Positions 49,641 through 61,559 of a stretch of 64,000 bases of DNA are shown one piece after another; position 1 is the stretch's first letter, and every line of letters starts with the position of its first letter. The notes under the pieces were generated by a model. That model ran no database searches, had not been told where the DNA came from, and saw only the letters and a program-made list of their open reading frames with translations. The DNA lies in the NCBI RefSeq assembly GCF_000003815.2, contig NC_049987.1:19227906-19291905 (forward strand), written 5' to 3'. The position numbers were made by a program, and so were the translations under genes. Source of the DNA: Branchiostoma floridae (lineage: Eukaryota > Chordata > Leptocardii > Amphioxiformes > Branchiostomatidae).

Positions 49641-49984
49641 TACGATCTGATAATTTCAATTCCAGTAGTAACACATTAAAACAAATCGATGATATCATTG
49701 AAAATCTACATTATTGCTACAGTACCAAGGTCACACGCAAGGTTACATTAAAACGTGACCTCGTCCTTCGAAGGCATTTGAACGTTCCTAAGTTATGTGG
49801 CTAATAGTACTAAAGCATAGCATTTTAGTTTAAGTTTTGATAAAAAACAAAGATTTTGTAGTCATACGTAAAAAATTTAGTCACAAATTTTCTGGCTATA
49901 TGTGGTAATCAAGAATAACCATCCCAGTATTCACCCTACTGAATTGATCCTCATTTTTATGTGGGATGTTCTTTTTTTTAGAAG

Positions 49985-50130
49985 TAAGGCTATGCTGATT
50001 TGATTATATGGATGACTTCTTCTCTATTGGAAATATACGGCATATTTTTGCTCATATTGCGGCTCATGCTACAGATGATTCAGCATAGTTGAAACCGGCC
50101 GAAGATTGATGCCCGTGTAATAGAGCCAAT
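49985..50130. mobile_element. MITE fragment, copy C
   Basis: It starts gtaaggctatgctgatttgat and holds gattcagcatag and ccgaagattgatgc, as in copies A and B. The expected right end (tggatgccatccatataat) lies displaced at about 50500, so the copy appears interrupted by later sequence. Confidence 0.5.
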
Positions 50131-50514
50131 ATCGACAACTTCTGTTTAAAATGATTCTTGGGTAGGTTTTTTAGAAATCAACAGTAACTGATAAACATCT
50201 TGTATTTTTGCTGACGAGTAGATGAGATAAGGAAGAACAAAGGTAAGATCACAGCTAATTAATGATCTGTCAAGTACATGTGGTAAGAATTTATTTTGTT
50301 TAGTCAGCACCCAGCTAGGGGATAAGAAAAGGAACACCAGGGATCTGGGTTCAGTTCGCAGTTCAGTTCAGACAGTTGGGACACAAGGACAGAAAGGATG
50401 TGAAAGCAAAGAATAAAGATCGTTTCTCGGGCACGGCAGATCTTGTGCGTCTGTGATCATTTTCTATGCGCCGGCCCCACCTCCTTCTCTTCACCCGCGT
50501 GGATGCCATCCATA

Positions 50515-51010
50515 TAATGAATGAATGAAGACCTTTATTGCACATTTTTGCCCCACTGGGCTAAGTACAGGTCACACGGTAAGAATCACATATATGTAAC
50601 AATGGAAACAATCATACACATCTATATATGTAGATGTGCGTCTAGTCTATTCTAAGACATTCGACTTCCTCTCGCTTCTTGGTAATTGTATAAAATGTAG
50701 TTAGCTGTATGGTTGGTTAGAGTTGGTTTGTCAAAAGCTGTTAGGAATATAAATTTCTCTTTACTATTCAAGTATCTAAAGTGGGGATATTTACTTAACA
50801 CATAGTCAAATAAAATGCTCCTATCGCTATCATACAAAGGACAATCCATAGTAAAATGTACTTCATCTTCTACTTTCCCTAAACTACAAAATTGGCATAT
50901 TCTTTGATCTAGAGGAGTGTGGTTATGTCTTCCTGATTCGATTCGTAATTTGTGGCAACTGATTCTTAGTTTGGTGATGGTAGATCTGTGTCGTAATGAC
51001 CTTAACATGG
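50515..51010 (-). mobile_element. Non-LTR retrotransposon 3' end
   Basis: A minus-strand open frame (51008-50652, 118 codons) reads KLRISCHKLRIE, then CQFCSLGKVEDEVHF and then CPLY. This zinc-knuckle-like CxxC...H...C arrangement is common at the C-terminus of LINE reverse transcriptase proteins. The first part of the protein is missing, so this is a 5'-truncated insertion. The element is closely related to 41478-41868. The stretch 51010-51660 has nothing recognised. Confidence 0.75.
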
Positions 51011-51664
51011 CCTAATTTGGAAAGGAAAAGAAAATAACCTAATGTACCGATGGAAAAGCTAATGAATATTTAACTGTAAATGAAGTAGGCAAATGCATTT
51101 ACCTGTTTGAATAACAAAGGGAACAATTGACTGTACGACATGATTCAATTTATACATGGTTCATCCTAATCTAATTAACTGGCGATCACCAATCAGTCTT
51201 TTACTACACCATGTGTTCACAATAATCAGATTGGCATGTCAGTTGTTATGCATAAACAACGACAAATACGCAGCCTGGGTACAATACGATTTCTACCGGG
51301 GCTCCTTACACTCGCTACCCTAAAGATAGGTACCCATACTAACAAATATGCAGCGTCACTGTCACATCATTGTGTCACATAAATTACAGTTTCTGACATC
51401 AGCATACCTCGCAATACATCCTTTATACAATAAACGTGTTAGCCTGTCATCCCCAGATACGGATTGGTACGGCCCACCTCACGTGACCATGCCTGTTGTG
51501 CCACATTTTTTAACGTACAATATTCTCGCGCTGACAGAAAATAGTACCCAACTTCTAACAGTTAGATGTTATTATAGTGGATCATAAAATATTTTTTTAA
51601 TCTAAATTTATCATTTGCACCCATCTCTTAAAATCTGAAGGTTAAAGCCCTGGTTTTTGGTGTC

Positions 51665-52300
51665 ATTTCGACTCATATTACCGTCAAATATCATTGCGGA
51701 TGAATATAGATGTAACGCTTCGGTTTTCTGCGGACTGAAGCGCCAGTGCAGCTGTGAACGGCTTGGGGTTCGGACGTGTGATGGCATGGCTCTGCGTTCC
51801 TCGGTAGCTTGCGTGGGCCAACAAGCTGCTCTTCATTTGAGTCTAACTTTTTGTGACGATAAGTCCATAGCTGGAGCTTTGTGTTGGTACTGGTGACTCC
51901 AAGGTACTTCGTTGTTTCGAGTAGAGTTTTGTTTTGGCAAGAGTTCATCTCGTTTCAATACTTCCCTCCTTCCACCTTTCCCGCCATTTTTATCTGTTGT
52001 GTCGGCCTTATTACCGTCAAATATTACTGCGGATGCATATGAATGTTATGCGTCGTTTTCTGAGGACTGTAGCGCCAGTGCAGCAGTGAACACCGTGGGG
52101 TTCAGACGTGTGCTGGCATGACTCGCATTCATTGTTACATGTCGTGGGCCCAGAAAGTCCTCTTCAACGTTTCCGTTTAGGTTTTGTGACGATAAGTCCA
52201 CGGTATGGCTGGAGCTTTGGGTTGGTACTGGTGACTCCAAGGTATTTTGTTGTTTCGAGGAGAGTTTTGTTTGCTTACTTTTGGCGAGAGTTCAACTCGT
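51665..52300. repeat. Two-copy tandem duplication, unit about 340 bp
   Basis: Both copies run from ttaccgtcaaatatya through agcgccagtgcagc, gtgggcc, gtgacgataagtcca, tggtactggtgactccaaggta and gagagttttgttt or its variant. Starts are near 51679 and 52010. Frames are broken differently in each copy and no domain is visible. Nothing is recognised from 52300 to 53390 apart from the gap at 52749. Confidence 0.8.
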
Positions 52301-53394
52301 TTCAGTCATAGTTTTCCCCTCCCACATTCCCCGCCATTTTTGTTGAACAAAGCCGCCATCATTGTACGATTCTCGTTCTTTAATTCGCCAATCAAACTTT
52401 TGCCAAGTGGTGACAGAGCAAAGACCAACGCAGAATTGTAAAATTTACTGTTGTGATTTATAAAATTTGTATGACATCCAGCTTACTCGGGTTGTGTTAG
52501 TCAGGGTTATTCTCTCAGGTGACCAGCCTCTTGGAAACCCAGACTTCGGGGACTGTACCTGGTACAGTGGAGGCTGGTTCAGCTAAAGCTAGATGGGTTT
52601 GTTGGATGTTAATATCAGAACTACCATTCTTATTAGTTGGTATATCCGTGTTTGCTCTTGTCACCGAGAGTCCCCATTCACAAAATGGTACCTAATTTCG
52701 GAACGAATTTCCCACTGTGTATGTCGTAATTTTGACCTCAGAAGAAGTNNNNNNNNNNNNNNNNNNNNNNNNNNNNNNNNNNNNNNNNNNNNNNNNNNNN
52801 NNNNNNNNNNNNNNNNNNNNNNNNNNNNNNNNNNNNNNNNNNNNNNNNGAATTGGTGGGTCACGTGCTCTTTTGGTTACTTGTGCAACGCATGCCGAGGA
52901 CGTGCCGTCAGTCGGCGTTTGTCGTAAAATGGCACTTCGGTTACCTTCTGCATTCGTCGGAACTTGCGAACATACCTTGAAAGTGATTTTACTTCAGCCA
53001 ATTTTCCACAAGTCTCCGCTTGACAAAGACGGCGCCTTCCTTTTACGGTCTCCTTTAACGTTTACGCTTAAAAACAATTGACCTGTCATTGGACCTGTCT
53101 GAGAGGCAACGTTTCACCGTAAGTTTGAATCAGGAAATCAAGCCGCCATTTTCCCAAGTGTTTTGTCGTTGACCAGACCAACTTCTCACAGATGTTTCCC
53201 CGTGTCAAGCCAGCTTGGGATTTGGTGTCGAGTAAACTAGACAGGTCTTTCGATAGGCAAACTCATGTAATAGTCCATGTGACATATTTTATGGTTAACC
53301 GTCGAATGCAGCGTTGAAGTCAAGTAGGACTGTACCGGCCAGGTTACCTTTATCCACTTCTCCTAATCAGTGATCAGTCACCAGTATTGATGTG

Positions 53395-53745
53395 CTAGCT
53401 ATAGAATGGGTGCTGCTTATATGCGTGTTGGTTCTGTGGGATTATGTTACTACAGCTGAGATAGCTTTGCCTTTCAGACATTGTGTGCATGACTATCTCC
53501 GGTCTCGAGGAAGGTTTGACGCAGATGGTCTTCCTTGAATTTTTGTGTACTTCAGCTAGTGTGGTTTCAATGGTGATTAGATAGTGTTCTACATGGATCA
53601 GGATGATCTTGAGAAAGTTCTTTATGGCCACAATAGTGTATGTGGGCACATCTTGCACCACTGAAACAACAGCAGACATGTCATCCAGAAGCTCAGTCTT
53701 CAAGAAGGCCAACCCATAAGTAGTGCAGAAATATCTGACTGGCAT
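53395..53745 (-). CDS. Unrecognised 117-codon open frame
   Basis: An uninterrupted minus-strand frame with ordinary protein-like composition (Leu, Val, Ile and Thr rich; one stretch reads FLKIILIHVEHYL). No domain is recognised. It lies downstream, on the same strand, of the mini-exon arrays at 54.2-57.6 kb and could be part of the same transcript, but no splice chain was proved. It could equally be a chance frame. Confidence 0.3.
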   Translation of the reverse strand: MPVRYFCTTYGLAFLKTELLDDMSAVVSVVQDVPTYTIVAIKNFLKIILIHVEHYLITIETTLAEVHKNSRKTICVKPSSRPEIVMHTMSERQSYLSCSNIIPQNQHAYKQHPFYS

Positions 53746-54189
53746 TGTACCCTGACTGCATGTTTGTTCAAACCTTGAAAGGTAGAGAACAACAATTTAT
53801 GGAAAATAGATACATGATTGTATATAGTAAAAAAAAATATAGAATACAACACGGGGTATTCCGTATCGCCCGATGTACGGCCCTATAAGAAGTATGATCG
53901 GGCGACGACCGAATTCTGGAGTAGGTGATCCGATAGATGATGAAAATTACAACTACACAAGATAAAAAGTGGTTTCAGCTCAATCCTCGTAGTTTGCTGT
54001 TTCTTCCAGCTCTGAAAATGAACAGTAGATAGTTGGCTGTCTAAGGGTACTCAAGAGGGGAATTAATTTCTTTTAATACCACATGTAATTTGGTCAGTTT
54101 GAAAGGTGATATCAGCATAGTTTATATTTCATCAGATATTGTTATACACATGAATAATAGCGAAGTACTACTACACGAGTTGAACATTA

Positions 54190-55030
54190 GTGATAGTAAA
54201 TTATAGCGTGGTTACCCTAGAAATGTACATGCTAGAACTCTGCTGTGCCATGACGACCCACCTGACTCGTCTGCTAAAATCGTCAGACTCTCCTCAAGGA
54301 AGAGGTGCATCGGACTATTTGTCTCCTGAGACTCCTGGGGCAAATGTTTGTTGAATTTGCTGAATGGTAAAATTAGTTTATCGCCACCAGAAAAGTAATC
54401 ACTCTTGTTGCCCCTGTATATTTTTGAATTCAATGCTGGGTACTTGTGGTTCCTTTGTAGTGAGCAATTGTTGCATGGCATCCAAGTCTGACTTTCTTTG
54501 CTCGCTACTCCACAAAACTTGTTTTACAAATAATTGATAGCACAGTACTATTACAGGAGTTGAACATGAGAGTAGTGGTAGTAACTTATGGCCTAGGTGC
54601 CCTAAAATGTACTTGCTAGAACACTGTTGTAATGGGTATGGTCATTCCCATCCCTGTTGCCATGACAACCCACCTATTTCCTCTAGTGTGAGGTGCAGGT
54701 GAACTTGCTTCAAGGACTCCTGGGGCAAATATTTACAAATATTTGTTAACATTGCCAAATAGTAAAATTAGTTTATCGCCACCATAAAAATAAGCCCTCT
54801 TGTTGCTCTGTATACTAGTATCTTTAGATTCAGTGATGGTTACTGGTGGATCCTTTGTGGTGAGCTGACGTTGCATGACATCCCAAGTCTCACCTTCTTT
54901 GCTCGCTACTCCACAAAAGTTGTTCTACAGATAAGTAATAGCAAAGTTCTACTTCGCGAGTTGAACATTAATGTAGTTGTCGTAAATCATAGCGTGGTTG
55001 CCCTACCGTGATACTACAAAGCTTTAAAAC
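54190..55030. repeat. Tandem repeats of about 390 bp
   Basis: Two full units and a partial third start near 54190, 54570 and 54975. Shared blocks are tagcgtggttrccct, ctagaac, acccacct, actcctggggcaaat, ttagtttatcgccacca, ctttgctcgctactccacaaaa and gttgaacat. Looser relatives continue to about 56000. Confidence 0.8.
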
Positions 55031-55947
55031 CATTTCTAAACAATGGCAACAAACATCCACACACTGTGATTTGGAATGGGATGCACTGGCTTGTGTCACA
55101 ATACAAAAGATGTTAGAATATCAAGCTTAGAGTGGCTTTCATTGATATTGTAGTGGTATCTTATTAAGTGGTGTCATATTAACCTCGTCAAGGATGGTAT
55201 CAACCACCTCTTCAATGATGATCTCATTTAAAGCGTCCTCTATAACTCCAGAGAAGCATAAAAATCTTATGTTAGACATGCATTTATATGGTACTGCAGT
55301 GGTATCTTATTCAGTGGTATCATATTTACCTCTTCAAGGATGGTATCAGCCACCTCTTCAAGGAAAATCTTATGTTAGACATGCAGAAAAATCTTATGTT
55401 AGACATGCATCCAAAGTCATTCTTACGCTGCAGGCTATCACAATTTCAATGTGCTAGTATATGTATATCAAATTATTGAGTTTCATCAGCATTTGTCATA
55501 TTTGATCAAAAACTGTTTTACAAATACATAATAGTAAAGTACTACTGTGATACTGTTTACTACCGTAAATGATAGCGTGGTTCCCAGTGTTGCCCGTAAG
55601 ATGTACTTACTAGAACTCTGATGTACTGAATATGTCCACGCCCCTCCCTGTTACCATGACAGCCCACCTGAGTCTTCTGCAAAATTCTCTTCAATTTCAG
55701 ATGCTCCAGCTTGGTCTGTTGAGGGTTGACACATAGCAGAAAATTACCCATTGTGTGTTGGGGAAAATTTCACTTCATGCATTAAAATCTTAGATACACA
55801 TGTCATAGCATGGTTTCCCATTACCCTAAATGTACTTGACAGAACTCTGTTGTACTGGATATGGCCATACCTATCACTGTTGCCATGACAACCCACCTCC
55901 TTCACATGGGAATTGCACAAGAGTTACGTCTCCCTCTAAAGACTCGT
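54262..55947 (-). CDS. Candidate array of four mini-exons
   Basis: On the minus strand each repeat unit holds a short segment between an AG acceptor and a GTGGGY donor followed by a conserved TGTCATGGYAAC-like block. Positions are 54262-54334, 54674-54719, 55668-55715 and 55897-55947. The peptides are short and acidic (for example HLFLEESLTILADES). Lengths of 73, 46, 48 and 51 do not keep one phase, which weakens the coding case. Conserved non-coding repeat structure is the alternative. Confidence 0.3.
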
Positions 55948-56700
55948 CTGTTGAGCTTGACACATATTGGAAAATTACTCATCATGTATTTTGGGGGAAA
56001 GTTAACTTCATGCATCAAAATCTGTCATTCTTATGCTGCATGCTATTACAATTCCAATGTTCAAGTATATTACGTATCACAGCATGCACAAAGTAGAAGG
56101 TATTTTACTTTATCCATCAAATGATCATTTTAGATGTTAATTTTTGTGCCCATTATCTGCTGTGTAGATTTTGAAGTTGAATGAAAATTTTGAATACCTT
56201 TCACACTAGCTGAAACAGTATGTACCCCTGTTGTTATCATGGGGAAATGTATTCACAACTATACATGCAGGCACAGGGGTGGAACAGTGTACGTACCTTG
56301 TCTGTTTAACAGTTGTATGCACTCTGACAATAGGTCATTCAGTTTTCTCAGCAACGGCTGTAACGGAGAAAACCAGTCAGCTTATGAAAATCACACAACT
56401 GGGTATTTACGAAGGACTATTCACGAATACATCCCTTAGCCTTTCGATGAACCTCCTCACACATGTTCTCAGAACCCCCAAAAGACTTAAAAATGAATCC
56501 TCTCTCTCGACATGACTGTTTTGACAGTCTTCATTTGTTACTTTGAAATCCTCTAAAAAATGCAGGAAATTTGTCATTTTAGAGGGTTGAATTTTCACGG
56601 TTCCCGGGGACCCCGTTGAAAGCTTGCACATTGCTCGTTACTGCACAAAATCTACACATAAAAAAATTCTGGCTATCATCGCGTGGGGAGGATCACTCAC

Positions 56701-57566
56701 CTTGTTCTCTGCATAATGAAGGGCTGACTCGATAATTTGCTGCAGCTCATCCACTACCCTCTCAGTTGCCATCTTTCTGAATTAATGAATGAGATTAATG
56801 TTATGAATGCTTGATGCATGATGAGTGTGTTTGGTGGAGGAGGACAGTACTGTGACAATTCAACTTCTACTATCTGAAAGACGTCTTCTGTGTCGTGAAA
56901 GGGAGATCCCGCAGGACAAACATATACAGTACCTACTTACTTTGTCATCCTGAAGGGCTGATTCAAGGAGTTTCTTCAGTTCGTTCAATATCCTTTCAGT
57001 TGCCATCTTTCTGAATTAATGAATAAAATTAAAGTGATGAATGCTTGGTGAGTATAACTTTTCTCTTTCCAACAAAATGAAATATGTGCACAGATGTACA
57101 AATGGTTAGTTACACACGTACACGCACTTTTTTCCATAAATGAGCAACCAGAATGGTCTCATTTGAGGATGTGACGTTGTATCTACATAATATTTATCTC
57201 CATGAAAAAAATGAGGTATAGTTTGCGGGTGTGTTTCCAGACTTTTCATGCCTCAGGGATCTCTTGACAGACTACAATATTAGTGTAGCTGTTGGAAAGA
57301 CGAAAGTCAATCTGACTGATCAAGCCATTGTTTTGCATTTGACTGATTTTCTTTTTGAATTCCGAAAATACAGAAAACCACAGTTGGTATGCCTACCCCA
57401 TTGAAAGCTTGCACATTCTTTGCTCGCTACTCCACAAAATCTACACACAAAAAATTCCTGCCAGCATCGCGTGGGGGGAGGATCACTTACCTTATCCTCT
57501 CCCTCCTTCAACACCCCTCTCACCAACTGCAGGCACTCCCGCAACAGATCCGAGGTGGTCATCTTT
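56701..57566 (-). CDS. Candidate array of three helical mini-exons
   Basis: Three minus-strand segments, 57491-57566, 56941-57010 and 56701-56776, each begin after the same acceptor (attaattcag) with AAAGATG and end at a GTAAG or GTGAG donor. Lengths are 76, 70 and 76, all leaving the same phase. Peptides read KMTTSDLLRECLQLVRG, KMATERILNELKKLLESAL and KMATERVVDELQQIIESAL: one amphipathic helix each. Conserved reading frame with diverged sequence suggests duplicated coding exons. The gene is not recognised and no terminal exon was joined to them. Confidence 0.45.
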
Positions 57567-57729
57567 CTGAATTAATGAATGAAATTAATGTTATGAATGC
57601 TTGATGCATAACTTTTCTCTTTACAACAAATTGAAATATGCGCCACAGTCTCCATTTGTTATTTTAAAATCCTCTTAAAATGCAGGAACTTAGCCGTTTC
57701 AGAGAGTTAAATTTTCACGGTTGCCGGAG

Positions 57730-58000
57730 ACCCCGTTAACCACAAGGCGGTTGACAACATCCCCAGCCCTTCTAAGGTTCTGAGTGATTATGTACGTACG
57801 TACTTCCCACAACTGCTCGTCAAGGGCGCCAAGGAGGAGCGGTCGTTCCGTATTTCTGTGTGGGAGTGTCCACGGCCACGTAAAGTCGCTTCATGTCTTT
57901 CCTGTAGCTGCTCTCAACAGAACGGACTGTGTTGTCATTCAGCGGTAGACCGAGCTCCAATGGCATTCGCCTGGCCATTTTGTTTGACTAGCCGATGTCG
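57730..58000 (-). pseudogene. pogo/CENP-B-type transposase N-terminal scrap
   Basis: The minus-strand frames read LGLPLNDNTVRSVESSYRKD and then, in another frame, RPLLLGALDEQ followed by RAGDVVNRLVV. In pogo-like DDE transposases the region before the catalytic domain has this order (a helix-turn-helix with STVR, then GRPLLLG, then GGVVN). The frameshift and absence of a DDE domain show a dead fragment. The family name is from memory of the pattern. Confidence 0.5.
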
Positions 58001-58911
58001 ATGCACATTCTGGCGATTCTTATCTCCGGGCTGAAGTGCCCTCTTCCGACTCCACGTCTCCGCGATCACCCTCTTAACCTCCTTGTTCGCCGATGAGAGA
58101 TGCCCTGTTCACGACACTTTACACAATGTCGGTACTTGCTTACCCGCCAGACGGTAGCCGCCAGACACGCTATTGTTATTCTTCCGGCACCTGGAACCTG
58201 TTTTGGACGCTGATTGCAGCTACTTTGCATAATAACTTTTCTGCGCGTTCTGATGACTCATCTGTGGGTGGGGTCTCTGTTGTTTTAAGAGAAACGGTCG
58301 TTTGTAACCTGCCTGTAGCACGAGCTAAAACATCGTTATTCAACTGGAGTGAATCGATCTGTTTGTTTTTTTTAGTTCACACTTGGCTTCATTCAACTGC
58401 GCGATTTTGTTTTGGAGTTTCTTGTTGTCTGTAGACGGAAGTTCAATGTACACCTGGGTTGTCATTGTGTTTTGAATATGTTGTCACACTTTGTACCACA
58501 GAATATTTGAATGATTTTCTATGCAAAACAGAAGTGACAAGACAAATCTCTAGTTTGTTTATACTGTCTTTTAAAACATACAAGTCAGNNNNNNNNNNNN
58601 NNNNNNNNNNNNNNNNNNNNNNNNNNNNNNNNNNNNNNNNNNNNNNNNNNNNNNNNNNNNNNNNNNNNNNNNNNNNNNNNNNNNNNNNAGTAAGGAATCA
58701 TGGATGCCTGGCAGGCGGTATCGGCCCGAGCTTTCATGCTATGATCAATTTTAGAGTAGTCCCAGACAGTTCTAACATAAGGCCTGGGAAGTTGTAAAGA
58801 CAGATTGACAATAGCAATAATAGGGCAATTATGGCACCCAGATACAGGTGATAGCATAGCAGTGGAAAAAACAATATCGCTATTGTCGGTAAAGAAAAAG
58901 TTACAGAAGGA

Positions 58912-58993
58912 AAGTTGTCTGCGTCCTTCCTCATGGGGGCGTCGAGGTCTAGGTACCGCCTCGCTCTTGTGTACATCATCTTCTGTAGCGTAT
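58912..58993 (-). CDS. Candidate exon, unrecognised
   Basis: On the minus strand an AG acceptor is followed by an open segment reading LQKMMYTRARRYLDLDAPM and on to a possible GTAACT donor. The frame stays open beyond the donor through a very hydrophobic stretch, which is probably intron. It may belong to the exon chain at 59.3-60.7 kb. Confidence 0.25.
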
Positions 58994-59278
58994 GACTATC
59001 TGCCTGGAATATGAGAACATGTTCATTGTGTGAAACTGGTTAATGTTTAAAAGATGTTAAGAAAGTTATGTTATCCCATTTTGCACACATTTACGCTACA
59101 TTGAAAGACAAACTATGTAAACTAATCCATTATCCAGCGCTTACAACTCAAGGTCCCTTACAATACTTACAATACTAAAATGTCCATCACGTACAGGACA
59201 ACAAACTGCCTTTTATCCTGAACGCCTCCTGTTTGAGCCAGTCAAAGGCCCAGAAACCCTTCAAACAAAAGAAGCAGC

Positions 59279-60689
59279 TCATCCATCGAGTAAGGGATGA
59301 TGTCTCTTGGAGCCTGTAAATAGAAAGTTACAGGAATCGGTATAGAATTATGACGACGACTGTATTATTTACTAATTCGAATGTCTTTGTCTTATTGATA
59401 GATATTCTTTTATCTCTATAATTGCTGTATGTTGTAGGATATATAGTACTTTGGATGTCCTGTTGAACATTGACCTGTGTTTGATCGGAACACTGCATGG
59501 CAACACAGGCTGAAATGCCCCCCCCCCTCGCAAAAAATATCTAAAAACTTAAGAACCACATAAGAAACTAAAGCATCGCATCACCTGTAAAATATCCATG
59601 ATTTATTTAAGACTGTCAAACTCAGGGCCAGAGCGTTGGAGATTGTCATTAAATTTTCTCCTTTTACTTTTATTGTTTCAACCGCAAATTCACACAAACA
59701 TTTTGACAATGCCACAAAGGGACATTGTGAACTTCAAAATGTGCTTATTTGAGGTTCAAGCAATAAGTTGTCATAAAAAACAATTATAATAAAAAGAACA
59801 TTGGCTGCTCGAGTAACCCACAATGGAAAATGCTTGTAATTGTAAAGTATTCGAACTGTACCTGTATCTGAAGCGTACCTGTACCCGAAGCGAACCTGTA
59901 TCTGGAGCGTACATGTATCTGAAGTGTGCCTGTACCTAAACCCAAATCTGAGATCTTTTAGGTACACATTTCTAATAGCAGGAATACATGACATACCAGC
60001 CTGTTGCTCCTCCAGAACTGGGTTTAGAGTCTCCTCCAGGTCACTGCAGACAGCAAAGCGTTAGAGTATCAACCAAAAGACAAATATAAAATAATCATTA
60101 TTACTACATTATACTTCTACTGAAAATTCTTGTCCAATTGCCAAAGGCTGATTGCAAGGGAAAAGACACACAAAACAACAAAATAATACTCTAAATTTCA
60201 ACATGTTCTGTTTGACCTCTTTGTTTTGAATAGTGGAAAATAAAAACTCCATTTTTTCTGCAAAAGTTAACTTAAAAACTTAGGAACACAGTTGTGATCC
60301 TCTGCATCTGTGTACAGCTACTGCATATCCGCAAGTGTTTGGATAATGATGGTTTGGGGCCTTGCATTGCCATCTTTATAGATAATGTATTAACCATTAA
60401 GAAGTAGCTACTCTTACCCTGTTAATGATTCCTGTGTCATATTTCGTTTCTCTCGATGGTAGCTCTCCAAGTTAAGTATATTATAGGTATAGTTACAGAG
60501 GTCATGCATTGGTTCGCTTCCGGTTTCTTGTAGGTTCAGTTCCTCCACCCTTTGGTTTCTTATGCACCAATGTAGGGACTCTTTGGTCCAGTGAAGCATG
60601 TGCTTTAATCTGTCACTGAGTGCTTTCTTTGTCATTGTTTCAGCTTCAGTGTAGGTGATTGTACTCCTTCGTGATGTGGTGAAGTGGGT
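59279..60689 (-). CDS. Three phase-compatible exons of an unrecognised gene
   Basis: Minus-strand exons 60689-60418 (272 nt), 60043-59997 (47 nt) and 59313-59279 (to a stop) have canonical splice sites and matching phases (2 then 1). The first encodes about 90 residues, including KKALSDRLKHMLHWTKESLHW and a Glu/Asn-rich end. The second reads DLEETLNPVLEEQQA. Charged, helical composition is all that can be said. Upstream exons were not joined. The last exon is open in another frame too, so its reading is doubtful. Position between transposon fragments means it may itself belong to one. Confidence 0.4.
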
Positions 60690-60899
60690 CTGGAATGTTA
60701 AGGGCTGCTTTGGTGGATGTAACTGGTCTCTCTTATGAACTCCTGTCTGTCTTTATTGTTGGTTGTAGCATTCCTCATGTGATGGCACGCCCAGTAATCG
60801 GGTACCATACTCATATGCACCGGACAAGTACAGGAGTAGTGACCCACACACTGTCACTGCTGCCCAAACTCAAACTGTCGTGGTGGTTGATCTCCCTTG

Positions 60900-61375
60900 A
60901 AAAATCGTAGGACGCCGTCCCTGATGTCGCGCCCATCACCACGTCTGGTTTCAGCAAACAGCGGCTGTTCTTGATCTGATCCTCCGAACTTCTCGATGAT
61001 GTAGAGTCCCGGTTTCTTAACCTCTACCTGGACAACCCTAGATGATTTCCAGCCTGGAGAAGTAGGATGTCATAGACCATGTTCGATGCTGGTTCAAAAG
61101 CCAGCTCCACCAACACTACAAACGCTGCTACTTTGGCCCAATCCTTACCTCCATTGATGTACTCCAGACACTCCCTGGACAGCTTCCTTCTTCTGAACCA
61201 AGTATCGGTATCGTTGTTTATCACATGTTGGGTTACCATCAACCTTCCTTTTGGCGCAGCCCTTCTGTTCTATTATCTTCCTCACCTTTTTGTCAAGCTG
61301 CAATGCTCCGTCCCCACTTTTAGAACAATGTTTACACTAGCGCGCCCAACACACGTGAGAATCTTTATCTAGACG
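60900..61375 (-). pseudogene. Unrecognised minus-strand coding-like segment in shifting frames
   Basis: Three overlapping frames look protein-like in turn: KKVRKIIEQKGCAKRKVDG, then WAKVAAFVVLVELAFEP, then VVQVEVKKPGLYIIEKFGG. The switches between frames suggest a decayed coding sequence or unrecognised introns. I do not recognise the family. Confidence 0.3.
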
Positions 61376-61559
61376 GAGATAAGTTAACTGCAATTCTTAC
61401 AATTTGTTTTACAGACTGTCCTATCGTTTCTGTTTGGTAATGTGTGAACCGCGGAGGTATCAGGTCTTTTCATCCCCTAGTCCGTTCGTACCCTAGTCCT
61501 TTCGTCCCCGTCACATGGATGTTTCGTCCTCGTCCTGGATGTTTCGTCCTCGAATAATT

